NCBI RefSeq assembly: GCF_910593725.1
Contig: NZ_OU343031.1
Location: 310,001-374,000 of the forward strand
Direction: 5' to 3'
Length of the DNA: 64,000 nt
DNA from: Candidatus Vallotiella hemipterorum
Lineage (GTDB): Bacteria > Pseudomonadota > Gammaproteobacteria > Burkholderiales > Burkholderiaceae
This document shows, piece by piece, positions 41,368-50,677 of the stretch. Every line of letters begins with the position of its first letter. Within the stretch, counting starts at the first letter, position 1. Under the pieces are notes generated by a model. The model worked only from the letters and a program-made list of their open reading frames with translations, searched no databases and was not told the origin of the DNA. Both the position numbers and the translations under genes were made by a program.

Positions 41368-42405
41368 TTGAACAATTGTAAGTATAAATATGCTCCAGTA
41401 ATGCTCGATATTGCTGGTACTTCGTTAAATTATGACGATATCCGTCGAATTAGTGATCCTTTGACTGGTGGAGTAGTTTTATTCACCCGTAATTATACTA
41501 GCTGCGCGCAACTTCTTGAGCTTACCCGCGCTATCCGAGATGTATGCAATGATGTGATGATTGCAGTAGACCAGGAAGGTGGACGCGTGCAACGTTTCCA
41601 GGGTAATGGATTTACGTCGTTGCCGCCGATGCGATCCCTTGGCATATCATGGAACAACGATGCGATTGCAGCAATGCGAATAGCTACAGCGATTGGTTAT
41701 GTAATAGCAGCAGAGTTACGCGCGAGCGGTGTCGACTTAAGCTTTACGCCCGTACTCGATCTAGACTATGGGTGCTCTAAAATAATTGGCGATCGTGCGT
41801 TCCACCCGAATCCTCATGTTGTTACGCTCTTAGCTAAAAGCGTTATGTATGGTTTAGCATTGGCTGGAATGGCAGCTTGCGGCAAACATTTTCCGGGGCA
41901 TGGCTATGTACAAGCAGATTCCCATGTTGAGATGCCTGTTGACGCTCGAACACTCAACGAAATTCTCGCTTATGATATGCAGCCATATCATTGGTTAAGC
42001 CTATCGCTGCATGCAGTGATGCCAGCGCATGTTGTTTATCCCGCTGTCGACGATCAGCCAGCTGGCTTTTCATCTGTTTGGCTGCAAAAAATCCTGCGTG
42101 GTAGACTTAGATTTAATGGCGTGATCATCAGTGATGATTTATCGATGGAGGCAGCTCGCCAAGTCGGCACTACCGCTGAAGCTGCGCATGCGGCGCTCAA
42201 TGCTGGATGCGGTATGGTTCTTATTTGCAATCATCCAGAGGAAACTGATGATGTGCTTGAGTACTTGCGTATGCGTGTTATTGATACTACCTCTCAAGGG
42301 CGTATTAAAAAGCTGATACCGCAAGGTAGCCCGCTAAAATGGAGTGATCTAGTTCGTCAACCTAGCTATTGCCAGGCGCTCAAACTGATCGATAGTCTAG
42401 AGTGA
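41368..42405 (+). CDS. nagZ: Beta-N-acetylglucosaminidase NagZ
   Basis: NagZ removes GlcNAc from anhydro-muropeptides in peptidoglycan recycling (GH3 family, cytosolic). Visible are IAVDQEGGRVQRF, the Lys-His pair CGKHFPGHG, the DSHVEMPVD motif with the general acid-base His, and the nucleophile Asp in IISDDLSMEAA. No ATG fits; translation most likely starts at TTG 41368, with AGGA about eight bases upstream. Length (345 residues) is typical. Retention implies that the cell still has a peptidoglycan wall that turns over. Confidence 0.95.
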   Translation: MNNCKYKYAPVMLDIAGTSLNYDDIRRISDPLTGGVVLFTRNYTSCAQLLELTRAIRDVCNDVMIAVDQEGGRVQRFQGNGFTSLPPMRSLGISWNNDAIAAMRIATAIGYVIAAELRASGVDLSFTPVLDLDYGCSKIIGDRAFHPNPHVVTLLAKSVMYGLALAGMAACGKHFPGHGYVQADSHVEMPVDARTLNEILAYDMQPYHWLSLSLHAVMPAHVVYPAVDDQPAGFSSVWLQKILRGRLRFNGVIISDDLSMEAARQVGTTAEAAHAALNAGCGMVLICNHPEETDDVLEYLRMRVIDTTSQGRIKKLIPQGSPLKWSDLVRQPSYCQALKLIDSLE

Positions 42406-42652
42406 AAAAGAGGAGTATATTAAGGCCTGTTATGGGAGGCTTACCACTATACATCGTTTTTACTTGACATTTTACAGGAAACTATAATTTAAATCTAGAG
42501 CAATAGACGAGAAACAGATTTAAGCTATTGTAGCATTGACCCGGCGCATTTTATCTCCAAAATAAGCGTCTATGGCTTTAATGTTTTTACTAAGTTTACC
42601 CTCAAAAGAAGCATTATAGTAATAATTCGGACGTTTTCGCTTAGATCCGTAG

Positions 42653-42688
42653 AGATGTACTTCTATTTGATAGAATAGAGGTACATCT
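42653..42688. other. Near-perfect 14-bp hairpin
   Basis: AGATGTAC plus TCTAT on the left pair with ATAGA plus GTACATCT on the right, with one T-G wobble between the blocks and an eight-base loop. No T tract follows. Confidence 0.65.
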
Positions 42689-42937
42689 AGAATTCATGAA
42701 AATATTTTTTATAAACTATAGGAAGCAAACTGATTCAGTTAATAACTAGTGTGTTTTCTAGCTTTCGATATTCTTTTTGTCGAATACACTAAGTTAGTAA
42801 GCGAATAGTGTTTTTATGCATTTTACTATCGGTATAAGTACCAATAGTTCGGCTCAGCTTGACTATCTTGATTTTTATCAAATAGATTATTTCTTTCGGC
42901 AGTCTATTTAATAGTTTTAACCCTTTGACTGAAATAT

Positions 42938-42981
42938 ATTAATATCTCTAGAATAGTATGTATTATTCTAGAGATATTAAT
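42938..42981. other. Perfect 18-bp hairpin
   Basis: ATTAATATCTCTAGAATA (42938-42955) is exactly complementary to the arm at 42964-42981, around an eight-base loop. No T tract follows on either strand. Confidence 0.75.
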
Positions 42982-43531
42982 CAAAATGCTTTCTAATAAA
43001 CGCTAAAATCTATAAATATTCACCGAATTAGTAAGTTATAAATAATACTGCAGTATAAGATTTTTAATCTCGCCTTTATTACAGTATGTAAACTACTATA
43101 ATAGTAGTAACACGGACTCTGGCTTTGACAGCATTAAATGCTGTACAATTAATTTACGCAATACGCTCAAGCGAATAAAACTATATTAAGAATAGGCCGC
43201 TAAATATATAATATACGTTTGTATAAACGCAACTTTAGCGTCAACAAAACTATAGTACTCAATACCCAGGGTTATCTGCTATTGACAGAGTCTGGTTGAG
43301 TTATTGTTAATAGATCATGATTTTTAGTATAGCGCTATATGTAATTCTATTTTTTAAACACTGCATTAATAGTGCAAATAAATACTATTTAAATAAGTAA
43401 TATTTACTTTAATCTTTAAAAAATTATCAAGTAATTTTTTGTACAAACGTATGTCATGAGTCTTCTAGTATAAGAGCTGCTCTAATTAGCCGGCTTGAAT
43501 CTATATAGAATTAGAGAGGCGCAAGAAGCTA

Positions 43532-44089
43532 TTACGCACGGTTGCGATATTCATGTGTACGAGTATCAATCTCAATCTTATCACCGATGTTACAAAATAA
43601 TGGAACTTGCAATTCAAAACCAGTAGCTAGTTTAGCATTCTTAAGAATCTTACTAGAAGAGGTATCGCCTTTAACTGCGGGTTCCGTATAGACAATTTCT
43701 CGTATTAGTGTGGTTGGTAACTCAACTGAGATCACCTTATTGTTATAAGATATGACTTCGCAGGTCATGCCATCTCCAAGATAGAACAATGCACTACCCA
43801 TTATTTCGTTTCCAACTTCGTACTGATTATAGTTCTCGTCCATAAAGACGTATATTGGATCGGAGAAATACGAATAGGTAACTTCTTTTCGGTCGAGCAT
43901 GACTATATCGAACTTATCATCGGCTTTGTATACTGATTCATTGCCAGCGCTGGTCAGTAAGTTTTTTAGCTTTAGCTTGACAACCGCGGAATTGCGGCCT
44001 GACTTGTTATATTCGGTTTTTTGCACGACCATAGGAGCATTATTGATCATAATAATGTTTCCAGTACGCAACTCTTGAGCGGTCTTCAT
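43532..44089 (-). CDS. efp: Elongation factor P (Arg32 type)
   Basis: EF-P rescues ribosomes stalled at consecutive prolines. Three OB-like domains fit 185 residues, with the C-terminal signature of EF-P ([21 protein letters not shown]). The modification loop reads NKSGRNS, with Arg at position 32 instead of Lys. This is the subfamily that is rhamnosylated by EarP, and earP lies directly upstream. Without modification this form is poorly active in studied bacteria. Confidence 0.97.
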   Translation of the reverse strand: MKTAQELRTGNIIMINNAPMVVQKTEYNKSGRNSAVVKLKLKNLLTSAGNESVYKADDKFDIVMLDRKEVTYSYFSDPIYVFMDENYNQYEVGNEIMGSALFYLGDGMTCEVISYNNKVISVELPTTLIREIVYTEPAVKGDTSSSKILKNAKLATGFELQVPLFCNIGDKIEIDTRTHEYRNRA

Positions 44090-44185
44090 AAGACTATCCT
44101 ATCCGATAAATGGGCACGATGAACGACTAACCGAAAGCCCCGCATAAGGTAGTCCGGTAAGCAATCCAAAAATCTAGGAAGCTCG

Positions 44186-45367
44186 CTATTTTAGTGTATT
44201 TTGGACAAATATAGACAGATTTTTAGCTAGATTACCTATAGCAGCCAGCTCATCCGCCCATGCATATGCGCGTGACCTAAAAACTTCTCGATGCTGAATA
44301 AAATCCTGCCAATCTAGAATTTTATACATTGGATTACCATTCCATGCATGCCAGAAGCGTATTAATGCGTCGCGCGGGCGCGATTCTAACGTCAAGCCAA
44401 TACGAGTAAGTGCCGCATCTAACTTTTGTAGGTGTGCATTATTTGCCTGCGGATATATGTGCCAGATAAATGGCTTTCGTGCCCACTGAGCACGCACAAA
44501 CGAATCCTCGCCACGCACAAAGTTAATATCGGAGCTCCATAACAACTTATCGTAGCCAAGCTGGTCGGTAAATGGAAGTATATGGATGCTTAGTGAGCAT
44601 GTGCTCACGTTTGTGCCTGCTGCGAATGCTCGGGATCCTATAGGATGACCGAAAAACCGTGCTATAGATCTAGATATTTTTCCCTCTGGAACGAGCAGAA
44701 CTAACTGATCTGTTCCATCACGCCATTGCTCGAGAAGAGCGTCGATGGCAGGATTCTCGTAAGAGAATAGGGATACACTTATAGCACTTGGATCTGGCTT
44801 GGGTATCCCAAGAGTCGACCACCAGCATTCCCTTGCAGCTAACGATTTTATAAAATTGCAACGATGCACGTCTAAATCTTGCTCGCAAAGCACTCCACCG
44901 GTATGCGTGTCGAAACCAGGAAAGAAAAACGTTTTCGTTAGCGCATAGCGAGGATGGGGCGATGTGCGTAAATGAAAGTCTGCTACCCAGTGTTCGAACG
45001 ACAGGTATTCAAGATTAATCCAAACTACCCGTGACGGGCATTTCTCCATCGCGGCAAGATATAGTGGTGGTAAATGGCAGGCAAATGCCTCAATTACAAC
45101 ATTAGCAACACTCAGTACTGTTGAGATTGGTTTAGTAAACCGGAGATTATGCCAATGTTCGATAGCGACGCCAGCTAGCACTTGCTGCTCACACTTAGAA
45201 TCTAGCCCTGGCGCTAGGTGTTTGAGTACGGTTAATTTATTAATAAATAGGTGAACTTTCCAGCTATATTCACTCGCTAACTGCCGAGCAAGCCGCCAGC
45301 AGACACCAGCATCGCCAAAATTGTCGATAACCGTACAAAAAATATGGCATACGATCGTTGAACGCAT
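44186..45367 (-). CDS. earP: EF-P arginine rhamnosyltransferase EarP
   Basis: EarP (GT104) transfers rhamnose from dTDP-rhamnose to Arg32 of EF-P. The N-terminal catalytic segment TVIDNFGDAGVCWRLARQL carries the two conserved Asp (15 and 19). The C-terminal nucleotide-binding half has FVRGEDSFVRAQWA with the conserved Glu-Asp. KTFFFPGFDTHTGGVL is also diagnostic. The ATG at 45365-45367 is preferred over an upstream TTG. Length is 393 residues. It requires a dTDP-rhamnose pathway, not seen in this window. Confidence 0.95.
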   Translation of the reverse strand: MRSTIVCHIFCTVIDNFGDAGVCWRLARQLASEYSWKVHLFINKLTVLKHLAPGLDSKCEQQVLAGVAIEHWHNLRFTKPISTVLSVANVVIEAFACHLPPLYLAAMEKCPSRVVWINLEYLSFEHWVADFHLRTSPHPRYALTKTFFFPGFDTHTGGVLCEQDLDVHRCNFIKSLAARECWWSTLGIPKPDPSAISVSLFSYENPAIDALLEQWRDGTDQLVLLVPEGKISRSIARFFGHPIGSRAFAAGTNVSTCSLSIHILPFTDQLGYDKLLWSSDINFVRGEDSFVRAQWARKPFIWHIYPQANNAHLQKLDAALTRIGLTLESRPRDALIRFWHAWNGNPMYKILDWQDFIQHREVFRSRAYAWADELAAIGNLAKNLSIFVQNTLK

Positions 45368-45810
45368 GCTAATAAGCAAAGCTAGGTAGGAAGGATATAA
45401 GAACGCACATGATGCTTAAACCTTTTAACAAATGATCTAGACTTCTTATCTTCTTGTTCTAAGGTATAGGTTCCATGCGGCGCATAGACCTAATCTGGTA
45501 TTGTTTTTATATTCAAATTATTTGAACGTTAGTTCGTTGTTAAGTCCAGTGCGGGTTTTGACCTGAAACGTATTATCTACACAATTTCCGAATTTTCTAG
45601 GTATATATCGCTATTACAATACGCAAGGCTCCGTGCTGTACGTACATAAGTAACGTAAGCCTATTATAGGCTATTTTGTAATAGATACCAGTCACCACTC
45701 GCGCATTACATAAATAGGTCCAGTTAGTTGTTCGAATTAAGATTACAGTAATTTGCTCTGAAGCGGGGGCGCTACTATTAGTAGTATAATTTTATTGAAG
45801 TATTAAGATA
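45368..45810. other. Degraded spacer upstream of the uvrC relic
   Basis: No readable frame. It probably includes eroded or largely deleted N-terminal uvrC sequence, since the complete gene (about 2 kb) would not fit between earP and pgsA. Confidence 0.45.
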
Positions 45811-46180
45811 GTGTTACGAAATTTAGAGATTAGAGTGCTAGTCGGCTCTACAAAATGTGAGGGTCGTAAGGCGGGTATTAAGATACTGATCTTTTTGAAC
45901 CGTCGACCATCGCTTGATTTTAGTAGAGAGAGTGCTAAACTGACATTAGTTGCGCAGATCCGCGATGAGTCCTAGCGCATCGTTATCACCAGAATGCGGA
46001 CCAACCCCTCCAAGGTTCGTTACCGATTGTATTTAGAAGAACCCAAAGAGTCGAGGTAAATGTCAATGGCGATTGCTTACGCGCTTTGATAGGCTTTACT
46101 ATGTGATATCTAACAGCGTTAAGGAATTAACTATCGCTAAAAAGCACATCGCATATACTTAATAAGCCAATCTATCGCTA
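45811..46180 (+). pseudogene. uvrC: Relic of excinuclease subunit UvrC (C-terminal part)
   Basis: From 45811 one frame reads VLRNLEIRVLVGS, then KCEGRKAGIKILIF, RESAKLTLVAQIRDES, stop, RIVITRM and KVRYRLYLEEP. This follows UvrC SLIVGVAKGEGRKxGLETLIF, KESxALMLxAQIRDEAHRFAITGMR step by step. After a +1 shift the frame from 46070 reads RLLTRFDRLYYVISNSVKEL, the helix-hairpin-helix block RLLTRFGGLRGVxAASVEEL. At least two stops and one frameshift are present. The location before pgsA is the conserved place of uvrC. Nucleotide excision repair is probably lost. Confidence 0.88.
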
Positions 46181-46281
46181 ATTACATTCAGAACAGTCGA
46201 CGACGGGTGCTTTCTTGTGGGGAGTCTGATCACGCGGCACAATAGCAATTGTGCGCAACTTTTCATCGCCAGTCTGCCCCA

Positions 46282-46878
46282 ATGCCCTTCAATTTACCGA
46301 TTTTTTTAACATGGTTACGGATTGTTCTAATACCGTTAATCGTTGGCGTGTACTATCTTCCGGATATAATACTAACCCTGCAGGATAAAAATGAAATAGC
46401 CGCGGCTATCTTTACCCTGGCAGCCTTAACCGACTGGTTTGATGGATTCCTAGCGCGCAAGCTGAATCAAACTTCTGTATTCGGAGCTTTTCTTGATCCA
46501 GTCGCGGATAAATTAATGGTAACCGCCACGCTATTAGTCCTAGTGCAATTGATTCGACTTGATGCGTCGATTGCTTTAGTGATTGTAGGGCGTGAAATAG
46601 CAATCTCTGCTCTGCGTGAATGGATGGCGAACGTTGGTGCATCTGAGAGAGTATATGTTAACTCGTTAGGCAAATTTAAGACTGCGTGCCAGATGATCGC
46701 AATCCCGATGTTGCTGTACTACGCGCCTATTAGGGTGCTGGGATGGTTTGCGGTTAATACTCGTGTTTTAGGAGGGTTGTTGCTTTACTTAGCAGCGCTG
46801 CTGACAATTTGGTCGATGCTGTATTATATGAAGCTAGCTTGGCCTCAAATCAGAGATCAAAAAAGTATAAAGGTATGA
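46282..46878 (+). CDS. pgsA: Phosphatidylglycerophosphate synthase PgsA
   Basis: PgsA joins CDP-diacylglycerol and glycerol-3-phosphate, the first step to phosphatidylglycerol. The CDP-alcohol phosphotransferase motif is complete (DWFDGFLARKLNQTSVFGAF, then LDPVADK). Four or more hydrophobic segments are visible. The ATG at 46282 gives the family start MPFNLPIFLTWLRI and 198 residues; the frame continues upstream to a TTG at 46249. It is followed by tRNA-Gly and tRNA-Cys, the same order as glyW-cysT in E. coli. Confidence 0.96.
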   Translation: MPFNLPIFLTWLRIVLIPLIVGVYYLPDIILTLQDKNEIAAAIFTLAALTDWFDGFLARKLNQTSVFGAFLDPVADKLMVTATLLVLVQLIRLDASIALVIVGREIAISALREWMANVGASERVYVNSLGKFKTACQMIAIPMLLYYAPIRVLGWFAVNTRVLGGLLLYLAALLTIWSMLYYMKLAWPQIRDQKSIKV

Positions 46879-46927
46879 TGGAATATAAAAATTCCGATTG
46901 CATAAACGCTCATATCGACCCTAATTC

Positions 46928-46956
46928 TTGACACCGCACTCTATATTGGACATAAT
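46928..46956 (+). promoter_or_regulatory. Strong sigma-70 promoter of the tRNA-Gly/tRNA-Cys operon
   Basis: A perfect TTGACA is separated by 17 bases from CATAAT (five of six). The predicted start of transcription is about 40 bases before tRNA-Gly. It is one of the best promoter matches in the window. Confidence 0.75.
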
Positions 46957-47005
46957 GCTAAGTCCGTTCTGGAAAGTCAAAAGCATTAATAAATACAAGA
47001 GTTGT

Positions 47006-47081
47006 GCGGGAGTAGCTCAGTTGGTAGAGCGCAACCTTGCCAAGGTTGAGGTCGCGAGTTCGAGACTCGTCTCCCGCTCCA
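47006..47081 (+). tRNA. tRNA-Gly (anticodon GCC)
   Basis: Acceptor GCGGGAG/CTCCCGC, D-arm AGCTCAGTTGGTAGAGC, anticodon stem-loop CAACCTTGCCAAGGTTG and T-arm with AGTTCGAGAC form a full cloverleaf of 76 bases including the encoded CCA. Confidence 0.97.
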
Positions 47082-47088
47082 AAATTGC

Positions 47089-47162
47089 GGCGCGATAGCA
47101 AAGCGGTTATGCCGCGGCCTGCAAAGCCGTTTAGGCCGGTTCGACTCCGGCTCGCGCCTCCA
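47089..47162 (+). tRNA. tRNA-Cys (anticodon GCA)
   Basis: Acceptor GGCGCGA, anticodon stem-loop with CCTGCAAAG, T-arm GGTTCGACTCC and encoded CCA (74 bases). It lies seven bases after tRNA-Gly, surely cotranscribed. Confidence 0.97.
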
Positions 47163-47486
47163 TTGTATTTTTCTGCAGGCATAAATTCAACAGCAATAAA
47201 AAAGAATAAACGATAGATTAAGTATGATAAGACGGGGGTTCTAAATTAAAACCACATAAAAATTCCATGCACTATTTTAGTACAAACTATCCTAGGTGTT
47301 TATAGGAAGTATCAAGATAATTTATCGAATCTAATGTTTATGGCTACCCAGGTGCGATGCTAGTGTTATCGTGTGGCTGTCTGTCGAGACAATACTGTAA
47401 TTATTGTTTAGAACCGCCCCTAGTATGCGGGTTATTAATAAAAACATTATGCGCTCCCGCCGCCACGCTAATTATAGCGTTAGCAT

Positions 47487-47516
47487 AGGCGAACAACGCA
47501 TTGTTCGCCTTTATTT
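47487..47516 (+). terminator. Intrinsic terminator downstream of the tRNA pair
   Basis: AGGCGAACAA, loop CGCA, and TTGTTCGCCT form a ten-pair stem followed by TTATTTT. It lies 325 bases after tRNA-Cys, so it may end the tRNA transcript or a gene that has been lost. Confidence 0.8.
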
Positions 47517-49489
47517 TCTTGAGTAGCAGTTTAATAAATAGCTAGCAGTGAACCCCTCCGCTCTAGGGGGTACGATCTATATAAGATAAATAAATTAATT
47601 TAATGAAATCTACGGGATTTATTAGGTTAAAAGTCACTATATCTACAAAATTTAGGGGGATTGTTACAAAAGCCCTTGTTAATAAGTAATAATGTACAGT
47701 TACAAACTATATAGTTGCATATAATGCAGATTACATCCTTATTTATTGTTTACCCTGAGGCGTTGATAAAAACACTGACGCCCCCTATGTATCAACGCAT
47801 CCCTAGAAGTGCGCCTATCGTGCGTTATAAAGATATCTAAGCGGGCTTAAAAAATAGAGTTTCGTGTATATAGGGGGTGTGTAGTAAATATAGAAGCCTG
47901 CTGCTACAGTGGATAGCCAATTAGCTTTGTCTTTGTATTTGTCGATAGGCTATCGTTGATGCTAGTCCTGTGCACCTATTTTGCAGGTAATTATCTTATA
48001 AATAATAAACGCTTTATATGGTTAAGGTATGCAGTAGCTTACCTATTAAGATTTATAGAAGGGTTTTATATAGGATTAGCACTAAACCTCCCTGTGCGGT
48101 GCGTTCTGCGCTTTGATTGCATCTCTCATTGATCATTGAGGTTTTTAGATCTGCTAAACAAGATTAGTAATAAAACAATTGATTTAGGGTAAAAGATATG
48201 CAGATACGATTAATCGGTCTAATTGGTCAAGCTACTTTTATAGTAATACATATCTGAACTATTTGAGTAATACTACCTTAGACTTTCGGTACGGGATACT
48301 ATAGCTCATTTTACTATCGCCGTAACTTTTGTTAGTTTAAGCCTATAGAGGGGGCTTGATAGTTATTAAACTAGCTAAAACCATGGGTGATAAGTTCTAC
48401 TTAAATTTAATTTAAAAGTTGCTTCTATTTATGAGGCATATAACGTACCACAGTAGCTTACCCTGCATTCTATTGCTCTTATATACTTTCTGTTGACAGA
48501 CTTTCTGCATATAGCAGCCAACTCAGATGCTATATTATTTTAGCCTAGTGTATTTCTAGATGGATGAGGCTGCATATACGGTGGACTATAAAGAGTATCT
48601 GGACTCTCTCCAGCCCCCCCTTTTTTAACAAAGCTATTGTGTAAAAATGGGAGAGTAGCTTTCAGCTCAACGTAAAGCAAATTCGGCGCTAGACAAAAAT
48701 TAGGTTAGACGCAGGCAATATTCTTATATGCAGCTCGATATAAGAGCAAGTACTTTTACTACCGTAGTAACGGTGCCACACATATTATTTTATCTAATCT
48801 ATTGCTGTTATCATCTGTTGATTTTAATTAAGTGTAGCTTCATACTTTATGGTAGACTAACCATAGTCACTGAGGTGAGTGCTCTCGTCAAGGTTAATAA
48901 AATAATAATCACTGCATGCCCCCAACTTGGTATCTCTATCATATCGACTGGCGCTCGGCGCTTTAGCAAGCGTTTTATATTATAAAATCATATAATGCGA
49001 GGCAATCCCTTGTTGGGCTAGCTTATTAAATAGTGCATTCTCTAAAATGCCGGAGACTACTGTCAGTACGGCTAATTACTAGATAATAGAGTGAGAAAAT
49101 TATCGCAATCGCATTTATACGATTACTAAAGTATTTTAAGATACTATGAAGATCTGCCTATAACGAATAATAATAAGTTTAGTGTATTGCACTAAGTCAT
49201 GCAACTTAACCTTTCAGCTCGCTTTATCGGCTCTGAAAATAATCTAAAACAGACTAATAAAATAAGGTCCGTAAAGTACATAAACACTTTAATAAGTAAA
49301 AACTTTGGAATGCAGACCCAAAGTTTTGCTGTATAACTAATTGATCATCAAGTCTAGAACAGCCCTAGAGTATTTCCGTATAGTGAATAGCTTAATCTCT
49401 TAAGGATTTATGGCTTGCATACTATTTTATACGCAATGCCATTGAGCATAAAAAACAAGTCAATATAAGGGTAAGCTGTACCCGTGCTA

Positions 49490-49546
49490 TTGCAACTCGG
49501 AACGAATGCTTGAACTACTAGTGCAAGCATTCGTTCCGAGTTGCAA
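49490..49546. other. Perfect 23-bp hairpin upstream of the GT4 gene
   Basis: The arms at 49490-49512 (starting TTGCAACTCGGAACG) and 49524-49546 are exactly complementary around an 11-base loop that can extend the stem by three more pairs. It ends 66 bases before the start codon of the glycosyltransferase. No T tract follows. Confidence 0.85.
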
Positions 49547-49612
49547 GCTAGGTTCTAAACCCGTGTCAAACTAAAGCAGTCACTGCGCCTAACTTTTTAG
49601 GAGTTTACCGAC

Positions 49613-50677
49613 ATGCGAATTGCTCAAATTGCGCCGTTACACGAGGCGGTTCCACCAAAACTATATGGTGGAACCGAGCGAGTTGTATCCTATTTAACCG
49701 AGGCTTTGGTTGAACTCGGACATAGTGTGACACTATTTGCTAGTGGAGATTCGAAGACATCGGCTAAGCTCGATGCAGTATGGCCCCAGGCTTTACGACT
49801 AGATCCATTAATTCGCGACACAATGGCGCCACACATGTTGCTGCTTGAGCAGGTGTGGCGACGGTCAAAAGAGTTTGATGTACTACATTTCCATATCGAC
49901 TACTATCCATTCTCCTTATTTTCACGCCAGTTAATACCGTATTTAACGACATTACACGGCCGGCTTGACTTGCCTGAGCTGCAGCCGCTCTTTAACATAT
50001 TTCAAAATGTTCGGGTTGTATCAATCTCCGATAACCAGCGCAATCCGCTACCGCAGGCTAATTGGCTCTCAACTGTATACCATGGTCTACCCATCGATCT
50101 ATTAATGCCGTGTACCGACATTAAGCCAAGCTATCTAGCTTTTCTCGGACGCATTTCTCCGGAAAAACGCCTAGATACCGCTATCCGGATCGCACAACAG
50201 TGCGCTATGAAAATTAAAATTGTTGCGAAGCTCGATAAATCTGATCGTACATATTATGAGGAACAGATTAAGCCATTGATGTCACTACCACATGTTGAGT
50301 ATATCGGTGAGATCTCTGAGACTGAAAAAGCAAAATTTCTATCAGGTGCACATGCATTATTATTTCCGATCGACTGGCCAGAGCCTTTTGGCCTAGTGAT
50401 GATTGAGGCAATGGCCTGTGGCACACCAGTAATAGCGTTTAAGTGCGGGTCAGTGCCGGAAGTAATAGAGAATGGCGTGTCGGGTTTTGTTGTTGAAGAC
50501 GAGTTAAGCGCAGTCGTTGCAGTGAATCAGCTACACACGCTATCACGAGCTGGTGTGCGAGCAGCTTTCGAGGCTCGCTTTACATCGAAGATAATGGCGC
50601 AACATTACGTTCATGTGTACGAGAAACTACTACATTACAGTCATCGCACAATAATGCGCGAAGTTACTGTGCGATAA
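49613..50677 (+). CDS. Family 4 glycosyltransferase
   Basis: A GT-B fold retaining transferase of 354 residues. The N-domain begins MRIAQIAPLHEAVPPKLYGG, with GGTERVVSYLTEALVELGH typical of GT4. The C-domain has LGRISPEKRLDTAI and the EPFGLVMIEAMACGTPVIAF motif (E-x7-E donor site) and SVPEVIENGVSGFV. AGGAG precedes the ATG. It stands alone between two deserts, so the substrate is unknown. It could belong to the polysaccharide operon at 55 kb, for example as the missing priming transferase, or to another glycan pathway. Confidence 0.88.
   Translation: MRIAQIAPLHEAVPPKLYGGTERVVSYLTEALVELGHSVTLFASGDSKTSAKLDAVWPQALRLDPLIRDTMAPHMLLLEQVWRRSKEFDVLHFHIDYYPFSLFSRQLIPYLTTLHGRLDLPELQPLFNIFQNVRVVSISDNQRNPLPQANWLSTVYHGLPIDLLMPCTDIKPSYLAFLGRISPEKRLDTAIRIAQQCAMKIKIVAKLDKSDRTYYEEQIKPLMSLPHVEYIGEISETEKAKFLSGAHALLFPIDWPEPFGLVMIEAMACGTPVIAFKCGSVPEVIENGVSGFVVEDELSAVVAVNQLHTLSRAGVRAAFEARFTSKIMAQHYVHVYEKLLHYSHRTIMREVTVR

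Larger units (their letters stand above)
42406..43531. other. 1.1-kb gene-free stretch between nagZ and efp
   Basis: Very AT-rich. No recognisable frame, but two long inverted repeats lie at 42653-42688 and 42938-42981. nagZ and efp converge here. Confidence 0.6.
47163..49612. other. 2.4-kb gene-free desert after the tRNA operon
   Basis: I see no intact gene or readable relic. A terminator lies at 47487, a short inverted repeat (GCGTTGAT/ATCAACGC) at 47760-47798, and a C7T6 tract at 48614-48626. A 23-bp hairpin lies at 49490. An 85-codon frame at 48728-48985 has no known similarity, and I do not call it a gene. The expected tRNA-Leu of the glyW-cysT-leuZ order is absent. Confidence 0.55.

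Noticed and set aside
48728-48985. 85-codon open frame in the desert after the tRNA genes
   Set aside because: The translation resembles no known protein, has no ribosome binding site, and open frames of this size occur by chance in the window.
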